DNA of 64,000 nt from an uncultured Collinsella sp. (lineage in GTDB: Bacteria > Actinomycetota > Coriobacteriia > Coriobacteriales > Coriobacteriaceae). The position numbers were made by a program, and so were the translations under genes. The stretch spans positions 62,001 through 126,000 of the forward strand of contig UQIV01000003.1 of the NCBI GenBank assembly GCA_900541205.1, in the 5' to 3' direction. Below the pieces are notes generated by a model that saw only the letters and a program-made list of their open reading frames with translations, ran no database searches and was not told the DNA's origin. Below are positions 1-8,878 of the stretch, in pieces; position 1 is the first letter of the stretch; each line of letters starts with the position of its first letter.

Positions 1-1
1 C

Positions 2-1159
2 GGGACGACCCGCCTGCGCTGCGGCTTTACCACGGGGAGCTGCGCCACGCTCGCGGCGAAGGCGGCCTGCGAGATGCTCTTGTCACGAAAGCCCGTCGGC
101 CGCGTGTCGATCTTCACCCCCGGCGGGCTGCCCGTCGAGACGGACGTGGTCGACGCATGCATCGGCGAGGGGTGCGCCCAGTGCGCCGTGCGAAAGGACG
201 CAGGCGACGATGCCGATGTGACCGACGGCGTGCTCGTGTACGCGCGCGTGGAACATGCGGGGTCGGGCACGGGTGCTGCGGGCAGCAAGGGCGTGCCCGC
301 GCACGAATCGGAAGTTTCCGTCGATGGCGGCGTGGGCGTGGGGCGCGTGACGTTGCCCGGGCTCGAGCAGCCGGTGGGGGCGGCCGCCATCAACGCGACG
401 CCGCGCGCGATGATCACTTCGGCGGTGCGCGAGGTGTGCGCCGCGCACGGCTTTTCTGGAAATATTGCTGTGACGATTTCGGTACCCGAGGGTGTTGCCC
501 TTGCCGAAAAGACCTTCAACCCGCACCTGGGGATAGAGGGCGGCATCTCCATCCTGGGCACGACGGGCATCGTCGAGCCGCGCAGCCTCGCTGCCTTGCG
601 CGACAGCATCGAGCTTGAGATCCGGCAGAACGCGGCTATGGGGCGGCGCGGAGTCGTGCTCACGCCCGGCAACTACGGCGAGCAGTTCATCTCGGGGCAT
701 TTCCACCTAAACGGTGCGCCGATGGTCTTCATCTCCAACTTCGTGGGCGATGCGATTGATTGCTGCGTTCGCGAGGGATTTACCAATGTCCTTCTTGTGG
801 GACACATCGGTAAGCTGGTGAAGGTCGCGGGCGGAATCATGGACACCCATTCGCGTACCGCCGACTGCCGCGCGGAGATTCTGGCCGCCCACGCGGCCTT
901 GGCCGGCGCGGACGCGAAGACCGTGCGCGAGATCATGTCGTCGGTCACGACCACGGCGGCGCTCGAGGTAATCGAGGCCGCCGGCGTGGGGGACGCTGCG
1001 CGCGCCTCGCTCGCTGCGGCAATCGAGGACAGGTTGCGCCGCCGCGCGGCGGGCGCATGCGACATCGCCGCGGTCGTGTTCGACGCCGAGCGCCGCGAGC
1101 TTTTCCGCACGTCGGGCGCCGATGCGGTTATCGGGGAATTGGGGGCGACGTATGAATAA
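2..1159 (+). CDS. cbiD: Cobalt-precorrin-5B C1-methyltransferase CbiD (5' end outside window)
   Basis: CbiD methylates the corrin ring at C1 in the anaerobic (early cobalt insertion) cobalamin pathway, using SAM. The frame is already open at the window edge. The first residues in view, LRCGFTTGSCATLAAKAA, are the characteristic CbiD N-terminal motif, so only a few residues are missing. About 385 codons are present, close to the usual family length. Later stretches such as GTTGIVEPRS and the glycine-rich TPGNYGEQF segment also fit. The stop overlaps the start of the next gene by eight bases, the first of many overlaps that point to one translationally coupled operon. Promoter and any cobalamin riboswitch must lie upstream of the window. 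Confidence 0.94.
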   Translation, partial: GTTRLRCGFTTGSCATLAAKAACEMLLSRKPVGRVSIFTPGGLPVETDVVDACIGEGCAQCAVRKDAGDDADVTDGVLVYARVEHAGSGTGAAGSKGVPAHESEVSVDGGVGVGRVTLPGLEQPVGAAAINATPRAMITSAVREVCAAHGFSGNIAVTISVPEGVALAEKTFNPHLGIEGGISILGTTGIVEPRSLAALRDSIELEIRQNAAMGRRGVVLTPGNYGEQFISGHFHLNGAPMVFISNFVGDAIDCCVREGFTNVLLVGHIGKLVKVAGGIMDTHSRTADCRAEILAAHAALAGADAKTVREIMSSVTTTAALEVIEAAGVGDAARASLAAAIEDRLRRRAAGACDIAAVVFDAERRELFRTSGADAVIGELGATYE

Positions 1160-1841
1160 AGGCGTGCTGTACGGGGTGGGCACGGGGCCTGGCGACCCCG
1201 AGCTGCTCACGATCAAGGCCGTCCGCACAATCGAATCGTGTCCGGTCATCGCCGCACCGCAGACGGCGGACGGGGCCATGGTCGCGCTCGACATCGTGCG
1301 CGGCGCCGTAGACCTTACAGGCAAGACGGTGATCCCCGTGCGGTTCTCGATGACGCGCGACGCCGAGCGCCGCGCGGCCGAGCATGCCTCGCTTGTTCGC
1401 GAGCTTGTCGCGCACCTGGATGCGGTCCGCGACGTCGCTCTGCTGAACCTGGGGGACCCGAGTATCTACGCCACCTTCCAGCGCATAGCGCCCGACGTGC
1501 GCGCCCGCGGGTTCGAGGCGCGCGCCATTCCCGGCGTGCCGAGCTTCTGCGCGGTCGCCGCGGCGCTCGAGCGCGACCTCACGCCCGAGATGTCGTCGCC
1601 TCTGCACATCGTGCCCGGCGGCTACGACGACGTTCGCCGCGCAATCGGCTGGCCGGGGACGAAGGTGGTCATGAAGGCGCGCCGCTCGCTTGCGGACACG
1701 AAGCGCATCCTTCGCGAGGAGGGCGCCTTCGACGGTGCCGAGCTCGTAGAGGACTGTGGGCTTCCGGGCGAGCGCGTGTACCGCTCGCTCGACGATGTGC
1801 CCGATCGAGGCAGCTACTTCTCGACGATGGTGGTTCGCTAG
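1152..1841 (+). CDS. cbiL: Cobalt-factor-II C20-methyltransferase CbiL
   Basis: A SAM-dependent tetrapyrrole methylase that adds the C20 methyl group to cobalt-factor II. The 229-residue protein opens with the family signature GVGTGPGDPELLTIKAVR and keeps LNLGDPSIYATF and the PGVPSFCA motif typical of CobI/CbiL. I place the start at the ATG at 1152, which overlaps the cbiD stop. An in-frame upstream start would add a non-conserved stretch lying inside cbiD. The next gene begins immediately after the stop, with no gap. The methylase fold is shared with CbiH and CbiE downstream. The CbiL assignment rests on the N-terminal pattern and on the absence of another CbiL in view. Confidence 0.9.
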   Translation: MNKGVLYGVGTGPGDPELLTIKAVRTIESCPVIAAPQTADGAMVALDIVRGAVDLTGKTVIPVRFSMTRDAERRAAEHASLVRELVAHLDAVRDVALLNLGDPSIYATFQRIAPDVRARGFEARAIPGVPSFCAVAAALERDLTPEMSSPLHIVPGGYDDVRRAIGWPGTKVVMKARRSLADTKRILREEGAFDGAELVEDCGLPGERVYRSLDDVPDRGSYFSTMVVR

Positions 1842-2975
1842 ATGAGGATTTCCTGCATAGCGTTCACTGAGAGGGGGTATGCGTTGGCGGAGCGCACCGC
1901 ACGCGCGCTTTCCGATTGCGCGCAGACAGGTGAAGATGACCCTGGCTGGGACGTTTCCGTTTCGCGCGGGTTCGGCGAGGGGAAGGCCGACCTGCGCGCA
2001 TGGACGGCGCTCGCGTGGGAAGCGTCGGACGCGCTTTTGTTCGTGGGCGCGGCGGGCATCGCCGTGCGGGCGATCGCGCCGCATGTCGCCTCGAAGGCAA
2101 CCGATTCCGCGGTTGTGGTGATCGACGAGGCGGGGCGCTTTGCCGTCCCGCTTTTGTCGGGGCATTTGGGCGGTGCGAACGAGCTTGCGCAAACTGTGGC
2201 ACGCGCGGCAGGGGCCATCCCCGTCATCACCACGGCGACCGACGTCCGCGGCGTGTGGGCGGTGGATACGTGGGCGCGCTGTGCGGGGCTCGCCGTTTTG
2301 AATCCCGAGGCCATCAAGCGAGTGTCGGCGCGGCTGCTTTCGGGCGGGCGCGTGGCGCTCTATTCCGACATGCCGATTTTGGGACAGCCGCCTGAGGGGG
2401 TTGACATTGCGTCCGACCGCGCTCGGGCCGATATCGTCGTTTCGCCGTTTGCTGGCGCGAATGCAGGTGCGTCCGTTCGCGCGGCGGAGACAACGGGCAA
2501 GGTCGTGCCCGCCGGTGAGACGGGGAAGCCGGCGTGCGTGCGGGCACAGGCGCCTGCGCCCGAGCCGCTTCGCCTTGTCGTTCCCTGCATCGTTGCGGGC
2601 ATAGGGTGCCGTCGCGGTGCGTGCGCCGAAGCGATCGAGGAGGCGTTTCTTCTCGCGTGCGGGCAGGCGAGTATCTCGCCTTCGGCCGTGCGCGAGGCGG
2701 CGACGATCGACGTGAAGGCGCACGAGGAGGGTCTGCTCGCCTTCTGCCGCGCGCGCAATATCCCGCTTGCGACGTATTCCGCAGATGAGTTGTCGCAGGT
2801 CGAAGGCAGCGTTTCGCCATCTGATTTCGTGCGCGCGACGGTGGGGGTCGACAACGTGTGCGAGCGCGCGGCGCTCGCGGGCGGGGGCAAACTTATCTTC
2901 CCGAAGCTCGCTCACGGCGGCGTGACCGTCGCGTTTTCCAAGGTAACTATCGAACTTTCGTTTAAGGAGCGGTGA
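1842..2975 (+). CDS. cbiG: Cobalt-precorrin-5A hydrolase CbiG
   Basis: CbiG opens the delta-lactone of cobalt-precorrin-5A and releases the C20 fragment as acetaldehyde, the step that contracts the ring. The 377-residue protein has an N-terminal domain (ISCIAFTERGYALAE, then LFVGAAGIAVRAIAPH and LLSGHLGGANELA) and a C-terminal domain starting near residue 250 (VAGIGCRRGACAEAIEEAF). Between them, at about residues 205-245, lies an Ala/Gly/Pro-rich linker. The start ATG follows the cbiL stop directly. The stop overlaps the next start (TGATG), so translation is probably coupled. Confidence 0.92.
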   Translation: MRISCIAFTERGYALAERTARALSDCAQTGEDDPGWDVSVSRGFGEGKADLRAWTALAWEASDALLFVGAAGIAVRAIAPHVASKATDSAVVVIDEAGRFAVPLLSGHLGGANELAQTVARAAGAIPVITTATDVRGVWAVDTWARCAGLAVLNPEAIKRVSARLLSGGRVALYSDMPILGQPPEGVDIASDRARADIVVSPFAGANAGASVRAAETTGKVVPAGETGKPACVRAQAPAPEPLRLVVPCIVAGIGCRRGACAEAIEEAFLLACGQASISPSAVREAATIDVKAHEEGLLAFCRARNIPLATYSADELSQVEGSVSPSDFVRATVGVDNVCERAALAGGGKLIFPKLAHGGVTVAFSKVTIELSFKER

Positions 2976-3718
2976 TGGGAAAGCTCTTCGTGGTGGGGAT
3001 CGGCCCGGGCGGCCCCGACGGTATGACGATTGCGGCCCGGCGCGCGCTCGAGGCGGCCGACATCGTTGTGGGGTACACGAAATACGTGGAGCTCGCGCTC
3101 GCCGCTGTGCCTGACGCGGCGCATTTCGCGACGCCGATGATGCACGAGGTCGAAAGGTGCCGCCTGGCGCTTTCGCGCGCGCAGAGCGGAGAAGCCGTGG
3201 CGCTCGTGTGCAGCGGTGACGCGGGCGTGTACGGCATGGCGAGCCCCGTGCTGGAGCTTGCGGAGGACTACCCCGATGTAGACGTGGAAGTTATCGCCGG
3301 GGCCACCGCGGCTCAGAGCGGGTCGGCTGTGCTCGGCGCCCCGCTTGCCCACGACTTCGCGGTCGTGTCGCTCTCCGACCTTCTCACGCCGTGGGAGGTC
3401 ATCGAGCGCAGGCTCGCCGCCGTGGCGAGCGCCGACTTCTGCATCTGTTTGTACAACCCGCGCAGCAGAAAGCGTGCCGACAGGCTCTCGCGCGCGGCGA
3501 AGATTATGCTCGAATGGAAGGCCCCCGACACGCTCTGCGGCTGGGTACGCAACATCGGGCGCGAGGGGCAGCAGTCGGGCATGTGCAGGCTCTCCGAGCT
3601 GGGGGAGATCGACGCCGACATGTTCACCACCGTGTTCGTCGGCAACGCGGATACGAAGCTCGTAGGCGGCCGTATGGTCACGCCGCGCGGGTATCGGGAG
3701 ATTCCATGCGAAAGGTAA
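2975..3718 (+). CDS. cbiH: Cobalt-precorrin-3B C17-methyltransferase CbiH
   Basis: A SAM-dependent methylase that methylates C17 and drives ring contraction. The 247-residue protein begins MGKLFVVGIGPGGPDGMT, the usual CbiH/CobJ opening, and has VCSGDAGVYGMASPVLEL, a C-terminal CLYNPRSRKRADRL segment and FVGNADTKLVGGRMVTPRGY at the end, all typical of CbiH. The ATG at 2975 is chosen over the GTG three bases earlier because an AGGAG ribosome binding site at 2965-2969 is better spaced for it. The 3' end overlaps cbiET by 13 bases. Confidence 0.93.
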   Translation: MGKLFVVGIGPGGPDGMTIAARRALEAADIVVGYTKYVELALAAVPDAAHFATPMMHEVERCRLALSRAQSGEAVALVCSGDAGVYGMASPVLELAEDYPDVDVEVIAGATAAQSGSAVLGAPLAHDFAVVSLSDLLTPWEVIERRLAAVASADFCICLYNPRSRKRADRLSRAAKIMLEWKAPDTLCGWVRNIGREGQQSGMCRLSELGEIDADMFTTVFVGNADTKLVGGRMVTPRGYREIPCER

Positions 3719-5055
3719 CGATCATCGGGGCGGGGCCCGGAAACCCCGACTTGCTCTCGCGCGCGGCGCTCGACGCGATCGACATCGCCGACGTGGTCAT
3801 CGGCGCTCATCGCGCGCTTGCCGGCATCGACGTGCCGCCCGACGTGGTGAGATGCGAGCTCGTGAAGACGGCGGACATCGTCGCCGCGCTCACCGATGCG
3901 GCTTCGTGGCAGCGCGCCGTGGTCGTGATGACGGGCGATGTGGGGCTGTTCAGCGGCGCGCGCCGCCTGGTAGAGGCGCTCTCCGGCGACGCGCAGGTGC
4001 ACGTGCGCGTCATTCCCGGCATAAGCTCAGCGTCTTATCTCGCCGCGCGCCTCGCGCGTCCATGGCAGGATTGGCGCTTCGCGAGCGCCCACGGCGTGGC
4101 GTGCGACATCGTGGCCGAGGCCGAGCGCGCAGGTGAGCTCTTTCTCGCCACGTCGGGCGGGGAAGACCCCTCGCGGCTTTCGGGCGAGCTTGTGCAGGCG
4201 GGCTTCGGGGACGCGCGCGTAACCGTGGCCGAGCGCCTGTCGTACCCCGACGAGCGCATCACCTGCGCGACCGCAAGTGAAATCGCAGGTCAGACGTTCG
4301 ACGGCTTGAACGTGATGCTTATCGATTTCGCAGGCGGCGCCGGGTCGCCTGCGGGCTCTAGCGCGGCCTCCGAGGCGCCGGCCGGCGCGTCATCGCCCGC
4401 GGTGGCTTCTTCCGCGGCGGAATCTGCGGGTGCATCCCGCGCCGCGAGCTCCCGCTGGCCGTACGCTTCCTCGGGCATTCCCGACGAGCTCTTCATCCGC
4501 GGCGACGTTCCCATGACCAAGCAGGAGGTGCGCGCCGTCGCGCTCGCGAAGCTGCGCCTTACCGCGACCGACACCGTGTGGGACGTCGGCGCCGGCACGG
4601 GGAGCGTGTCGATCGAGGCGGCGCTCGTCGCGCGAGCGGGGTCGGTATGGGCGGTCGAGCGCAACGCGGCCGGCGTGCGGCTCATCCGAGAGAACGCGGA
4701 TGCATTCGGGTGCGGCAACGTGCATGCGGTCCCCGGTGTCGCCCCCGAAGCGCTCGCGATACTGCCCGTCCCCGACGCCGTGTTCGTCGGCGGGAGCGCG
4801 GGCGAGCTTCCCTCCATCGTGGAGGCGGCGCTCGAGAAGAACTCGCAGGTTCGCCTGTGCGTGCCATGCGTCACCGTTGAGACGCTCACCGAGGCGTGCG
4901 CGCTCCTCTCGAGTTCGCGCTTTAAGGGGTTCGAGGCGTGCCAGGTGTCGGCCGCTCGCGCCGAGGCTGTAGGCTCGCACCATCTTATGAAGGCGCAAAA
5001 CCCCGTGTTCCTCGTCAGCGCGCGTGGTGCAGGTGGGGAAGGCGGCGCCCGGTGA
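3706..5055 (+). CDS. cbiET: Fused cobalt-precorrin-7 C5-methyltransferase / C15-methyltransferase (decarboxylating) CbiET
   Basis: One 449-residue chain carries both late methylation steps. Residues 1-205 are a CbiE-type tetrapyrrole methylase (VTIIGAGPGNPDLLSRAA, VMTGDVGLFSGARRL, IPGISSASYLAARL). Residues from about 260 are CbiT, a class I SAM methyltransferase with GDVPMTKQEVRA near 265 and the SAM loop DVGAGTGSVSIEAA near 291. The domains are joined by a linker of about 50 residues, almost entirely Ala, Ser, Gly and Pro. The same domain order occurs in CobL of the aerobic pathway. The start ATG lies inside the cbiH 3' end, and the stop overlaps the GTG start of cbiA by four bases. Confidence 0.93.
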   Translation: MRKVTIIGAGPGNPDLLSRAALDAIDIADVVIGAHRALAGIDVPPDVVRCELVKTADIVAALTDAASWQRAVVVMTGDVGLFSGARRLVEALSGDAQVHVRVIPGISSASYLAARLARPWQDWRFASAHGVACDIVAEAERAGELFLATSGGEDPSRLSGELVQAGFGDARVTVAERLSYPDERITCATASEIAGQTFDGLNVMLIDFAGGAGSPAGSSAASEAPAGASSPAVASSAAESAGASRAASSRWPYASSGIPDELFIRGDVPMTKQEVRAVALAKLRLTATDTVWDVGAGTGSVSIEAALVARAGSVWAVERNAAGVRLIRENADAFGCGNVHAVPGVAPEALAILPVPDAVFVGGSAGELPSIVEAALEKNSQVRLCVPCVTVETLTEACALLSSSRFKGFEACQVSAARAEAVGSHHLMKAQNPVFLVSARGAGGEGGAR

Positions 5056-6434
5056 GCACGTCTATCCCGCGCTTCATGGTCGCTGCGCCCTCGAGCGGGA
5101 GCGGCAAGACGGTCGTTACGTGCGCGTTCCTGCGCGCGCTCGCGCGCCGCGGCCTCGCATGCGCGGCCTTCAAATGCGGCCCCGACTACATTGATCCGCT
5201 CTTTCATCGCCGCGTCGTGGGCGCGCGCTCGGGCAACTTAGACGGCTTCTTCACCGACGCCCCGACGCTGCGCGCCCTGCTCGCACGCGGCGCCGCGGGC
5301 GCGGATATCGCGGTGCTCGAGGGGGTCATGGGCTTCTACGACGGCATGGCGCCCGGCGTGGCCGACGCGAGCAGCTACCAGGTTGCGCGCGACACGGAAA
5401 CGCCGGTCGTTTTAGTGGTGAACGGGCGCGGGGCGTCTTTATCGCTCGCCGCCGTAATCCGCGGCATCGCCGAGTTCCTGCCTTGTGCGAACGTGCGCGG
5501 CGTCTTGCTGAACAAGACAAGCGCCGCTGCCTGCGCCTACGCGGCCCCTGCGATTGAGAAGCACACGGGCGTCGCGGTTTTGGGGAATATCCCCGCCGAC
5601 GAGGCGTTCTCGCTCGAAAGCCGGCATCTGGGGCTTGTGACCGCCGACGAGGTCGAGCAGCTCTCCGCGCGCATCGACAAGATGGCCGAGCTGGTGGAAA
5701 AGAGCGTCGACGTCGACCGCTTGCTCGAAATAGCGGCGACGGCACCCGATATCCGCGAGGAACCTTACCGGTTGGAGCCGATCGCGGGAGCGCGGCCCAT
5801 CGTCGCCGTCGCGCGTGACGAGGCGTTCTCGTTCTACTACGAGGAGAACCTGCGCGCGCTCGAGGACCTGGGTTGCGAGCTGGCCTTTTTCAGCCCCCTG
5901 TGTGATAGCGAGTTGCCCCGGGGGACAAGCGCCCTCTATCTGGGGGGCGGCTACCCGGAGCTCCATGCGCGGAAGCTCTCCGAGAATGCGCCGATGCGCG
6001 AGGCGGTGCGGCGCGCGGTGGAATCCGGCATGCCGACGGTCGCCGAATGCGGTGGGTTTCTGTACCTGCAGCGCGTAATCGCCGATAGCGAGGGGCGGCG
6101 CTGGCCTGTTGCGGGCGCCCTTGAGGGCGCAAGCGAGAACGGGGGAAGGCTGTCCCATTTCGGGTACGTGGAGCTCACTTCTCAACGCGACGGGCTCTAC
6201 GGACCGCGCGGCACACGCATCCGTGCGCACGAGTTCCACTACTGGCAGTCCACCTGCCCGGGCGGCGATTTCTGGGCGCAGAAGCCCCGGCGCGACAAGG
6301 GCTGGCCGTGCATGACGACCACCCCGTCCCTGGTGGCGGGCTTCCCGCATGTGTACTATCCTGCCAACCCCGACGTTGCGCGCGCGTTCGCGTCTGCCGC
6401 AGCGTCGTTCGCAGAGAGGAGACGGCATGGCTGA
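5052..6434 (+). CDS. cbiA: Cobyrinate a,c-diamide synthase CbiA
   Basis: ATP- and glutamine-dependent amidation of the a and c side chains of cobyrinate. The 460-residue protein starts at a GTG that overlaps the cbiET stop (GTGA). Its N-terminal P-loop domain shows APSSGSGKTVVTCAFLRAL and KCGPDYIDPLFH. The C-terminal glutaminase domain (GATase1-like) shows YLGGGYPELHA and the nucleophile region VAECGGFLYL, then HYWQS and GFPHVYYPANP. Length and domain order match CbiA/CobB. The stop lies eight bases inside the next gene, cobT. Confidence 0.95.
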   Translation: MSTSIPRFMVAAPSSGSGKTVVTCAFLRALARRGLACAAFKCGPDYIDPLFHRRVVGARSGNLDGFFTDAPTLRALLARGAAGADIAVLEGVMGFYDGMAPGVADASSYQVARDTETPVVLVVNGRGASLSLAAVIRGIAEFLPCANVRGVLLNKTSAAACAYAAPAIEKHTGVAVLGNIPADEAFSLESRHLGLVTADEVEQLSARIDKMAELVEKSVDVDRLLEIAATAPDIREEPYRLEPIAGARPIVAVARDEAFSFYYEENLRALEDLGCELAFFSPLCDSELPRGTSALYLGGGYPELHARKLSENAPMREAVRRAVESGMPTVAECGGFLYLQRVIADSEGRRWPVAGALEGASENGGRLSHFGYVELTSQRDGLYGPRGTRIRAHEFHYWQSTCPGGDFWAQKPRRDKGWPCMTTTPSLVAGFPHVYYPANPDVARAFASAAASFAERRRHG

Positions 6435-7569
6435 AGCAACCGAAACTGCGCTTGCCTGCATCCGCGAGGAAGTCGAGCACGCGTTCTCGTCGGCGCCGGG
6501 CGCCGTGCTCGAAGCCGCGCTCTCCCGGATCGCGCCCGCAGACGAGTGCGCCCGCGCCGCCGCGTACGCCGCGTGGGACTCCATCGCGCACCCCTTGGGG
6601 GGATTGGGCGACTTTGAAGACGCCGTCGCGTGTATCGCCGCAGCTCAGGGGAGCGCCGAGGTGGCCGAGTTCCCCCGTGCGCTCGCGGTATTCTTCTCCG
6701 ACAACGGGGTCGTTGCCGAAGGCGTGTCGCAAAGCGGGCAAGACGTGACGCGAGCCGTCGCGCGCAACATGTGCGAGGGGGCCACGAGCGCCTGCCGCAT
6801 GGCGGCGTTCGCGGGTGCCGAGGTCGTGCCCATCGACGTGGGTATGGCCCGGGGCATAGAAGACGCGCGCATGGTGCGCGCGAACGTGCGGCGGGGGAGC
6901 GGCAACATCGCGCACGGCTCCGCTATGTCTCGCGATGGGGCCGTGCGCGCGATCGAGGTCGGAATCGCCGTCGCGTGCGGGCTTGCCCGCGCCGGCGTGC
7001 GCCTTCTCGCCGCGGGCGAGATGGGCATCGGCAACACGACCACCTCGGCGGCGGTGGCCGCAGTGCTCATCCGGGCGGACGCGCGGAGCCTCGTCGGGCG
7101 CGGCGCGGGGCTCTCGGACGTCTCGCTCGCGCGCAAGCGCGACGTGGTCGAGCGCGCTATCGACGCGAACTCGCCCGATCCCGCCGACCCGATCGACGTG
7201 CTCTCGAAGGTGGGCGGCTTCGACATCGCGGCGATGTGCGGCTTCTACCTGGGGGCCGCGGCCTCGAAGGCGCCGGCGCTCCTCGACGGGGTCATATCCT
7301 GCACGGCGGCCCTGTGCGCGGCGCGCCTGTGCCCCAACGCCTTGGGCTACCTCGTGGGCACCCACGCATCAAGCGAACCCGCAAGCCAGGAGCTCCTTCG
7401 CGAGCTCGGCATAAAGGCACCCCTCGACGCAGGCATGCACTTGGGCGAGGGCGCGGGCGCCATGGCGTATCTGCCCCTTCTGGATTCGGCGCTGCGCGTG
7501 TACCGGGATGGGAAGACGTTCACGGCGACTGGCATGGCTGCTTACGAGCATTTCGAGGCCGGGAAATGA
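6427..7569 (+). CDS. cobT: Nicotinate-nucleotide--dimethylbenzimidazole phosphoribosyltransferase CobT
   Basis: CobT makes the alpha-ribazole phosphate of the lower nucleotide loop from a base and nicotinate mononucleotide. The 380-residue protein contains FFSDNGVVAEGVSQSG, GEMGIGNTTTSAAV, VGGFDIAAMCGFYLGAA and the catalytic glutamate segment MHLGEGAGAMAYLPLLDSA near residue 340. I use the ATG at 6427 behind an AGAGAGGAG-like ribosome binding site, which gives the conserved domain with a modest N-terminal extension. The start overlaps the end of cbiA, and the stop overlaps the start of cobU by four bases. Confidence 0.95.
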   Translation: MAEATETALACIREEVEHAFSSAPGAVLEAALSRIAPADECARAAAYAAWDSIAHPLGGLGDFEDAVACIAAAQGSAEVAEFPRALAVFFSDNGVVAEGVSQSGQDVTRAVARNMCEGATSACRMAAFAGAEVVPIDVGMARGIEDARMVRANVRRGSGNIAHGSAMSRDGAVRAIEVGIAVACGLARAGVRLLAAGEMGIGNTTTSAAVAAVLIRADARSLVGRGAGLSDVSLARKRDVVERAIDANSPDPADPIDVLSKVGGFDIAAMCGFYLGAAASKAPALLDGVISCTAALCAARLCPNALGYLVGTHASSEPASQELLRELGIKAPLDAGMHLGEGAGAMAYLPLLDSALRVYRDGKTFTATGMAAYEHFEAGK

Positions 7570-8114
7570 CGGTGACGCTCGTCATCGGCGCTGCCGCGAG
7601 CGGCAAGAGCGCCTACGCCGAGTCCCTGTGCCTCGGGCACGACGGCCCTCGCGTGTACCTGGCAACGATGGAGCCCTTTGGGGAAGAGGGCGCCCGCCGC
7701 ATCGCGCGCCATCGGGCGCTGCGCGAGGGCAAGGGGTTTTCCACCCTCGAGCGCACGCGTGACGTGGGCGCCGCAGTGCCCGGGCTTCCGCGCGGCTGCA
7801 CGCTTCTTTTGGAGGACGTGGGCAACCTGGTTGCGAACGAGCTCTTCGCGGAAGGCGGCTTGTCCCCACGTGACCCCGACGTTGCGGCGCGCGAGGTGCT
7901 CGGAGACATCGAACGGCTCGCTCAGGCCGCTGCGTATACTGTGGTGGTCTCCGTCGACGTGTTCGCCGATGGGATGCGCTACGATGAGGGGACCGAGGCA
8001 TGGAGTCGCGCGCTCGCGCGCGTGAACGCGGGCGTGGCGGCGCTGGCCGACCGCGCAGTCGAAGTGGTATGCGGGATTCCCGTGTGGATGAAAGGCGAAG
8101 GACCTACAAGGTGA
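7566..8114 (+). CDS. cobU: Adenosylcobinamide kinase / adenosylcobinamide-phosphate guanylyltransferase CobU
   Basis: A bifunctional enzyme that phosphorylates adenosylcobinamide and then transfers GMP to it. The 182-residue protein has the P-loop VIGAAASGKSAYAESL at the start, then VYLATMEPFGEEGARRIARH, with RHRALR providing the histidine that is guanylated in this family. LLLEDVGNLVANELF and a C-terminal CGIPVWMKG complete the pattern. It starts at ATG 7566, overlapping the cobT stop, and ends overlapping the GTG start of cobS. A shorter, divergent copy of this domain occurs two genes downstream. Confidence 0.95.
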   Translation: MTVTLVIGAAASGKSAYAESLCLGHDGPRVYLATMEPFGEEGARRIARHRALREGKGFSTLERTRDVGAAVPGLPRGCTLLLEDVGNLVANELFAEGGLSPRDPDVAAREVLGDIERLAQAAAYTVVVSVDVFADGMRYDEGTEAWSRALARVNAGVAALADRAVEVVCGIPVWMKGEGPTR

Positions 8115-8878
8115 AGATAGCAGAGGCAATCGGCGCGGCGTTCGGAACGTTCTCGCGCATCCCCGTCCCGAAATCGGCCTGGACCGATTTCGGATCAACC
8201 CATGCGCTTGCCGCGTTTCCCCTGGTGGGCGTTGCGGAAGGCTTCCTCATGACGGCGTGGGGGCACGTGGCGAACCTGCTCGGCGTGCCCGCGACCATCG
8301 TCGCGGCCGTGCTCGTGGCGTTGCCTGTGGCGGTGACGGGAGGCATCCACCTAGACGGGCTCTGCGACACCTCCGATGCGCTTGCAAGTTGGGCCCCGCG
8401 CGAGCGAAAGCTCGAGATCATGCACGACCCGCGGGCGGGCGCCTTCGGGGTCATTGGTGTTGCCGTGTACCTTATTCTGCAGTTTTCCCTGTTCACCGCG
8501 CTGCCGCTTACGGCGGGGGCGTTTCTCGCGCTTCTGTGCTCGCTCGTGTTCTCCCGCGCGCTTTCGGGGCTCGCCGTAGAATGCTGGCCTGCCGCGCGGG
8601 CGGACGGCATGGCCGCGGGGCTCTCGCCTGCGAAGAAACGTGCGGCGATCGTCGTGCCGCTTTGTGCTTTCGCTGCGGCTTCGGCTGCAGGGATGGTCGC
8701 GTGCGCTCAGGCCGTCGGCGCCCTTATGGCGGTGGCGGGGCTTTTGGCGCTCGCGTGGTACCGCCATGTTGCCCTGTCCCGCTTCGGCGGGGTGACGGGT
8801 GATTTGGCCGGATGGTTTCTGCAATGGGCCGAGCTCGCGATGCTTGCCATGCTGGTGGCGGGGGGCATGCTCCTATGA
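8111..8878 (+). CDS. cobS: Adenosylcobinamide-GDP ribazoletransferase CobS
   Basis: CobS is an integral membrane enzyme that joins adenosylcobinamide-GDP to alpha-ribazole, the last assembly step. The 255-residue product is rich in hydrophobic segments and carries the family motif GGIHLDGLCDTSDAL, probably the metal- and substrate-binding Asp cluster, followed by MHDPRAGAFGVIG. A GTG start at 8111 overlaps the cobU stop. Upstream in-frame ATGs lie inside cobU and add a non-conserved Arg-rich stretch, so I reject them. The 3' end overlaps the next gene by four bases. Confidence 0.93.
   Translation: MKIAEAIGAAFGTFSRIPVPKSAWTDFGSTHALAAFPLVGVAEGFLMTAWGHVANLLGVPATIVAAVLVALPVAVTGGIHLDGLCDTSDALASWAPRERKLEIMHDPRAGAFGVIGVAVYLILQFSLFTALPLTAGAFLALLCSLVFSRALSGLAVECWPAARADGMAAGLSPAKKRAAIVVPLCAFAAASAAGMVACAQAVGALMAVAGLLALAWYRHVALSRFGGVTGDLAGWFLQWAELAMLAMLVAGGMLL

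Noticed and set aside
1128..2915. A 595-codon open frame on the minus strand of the cobalamin operon
   Set aside because: It runs across cbiL and cbiG, is Arg/His-rich with no motif, and is an expected shadow in very GC-rich genes.
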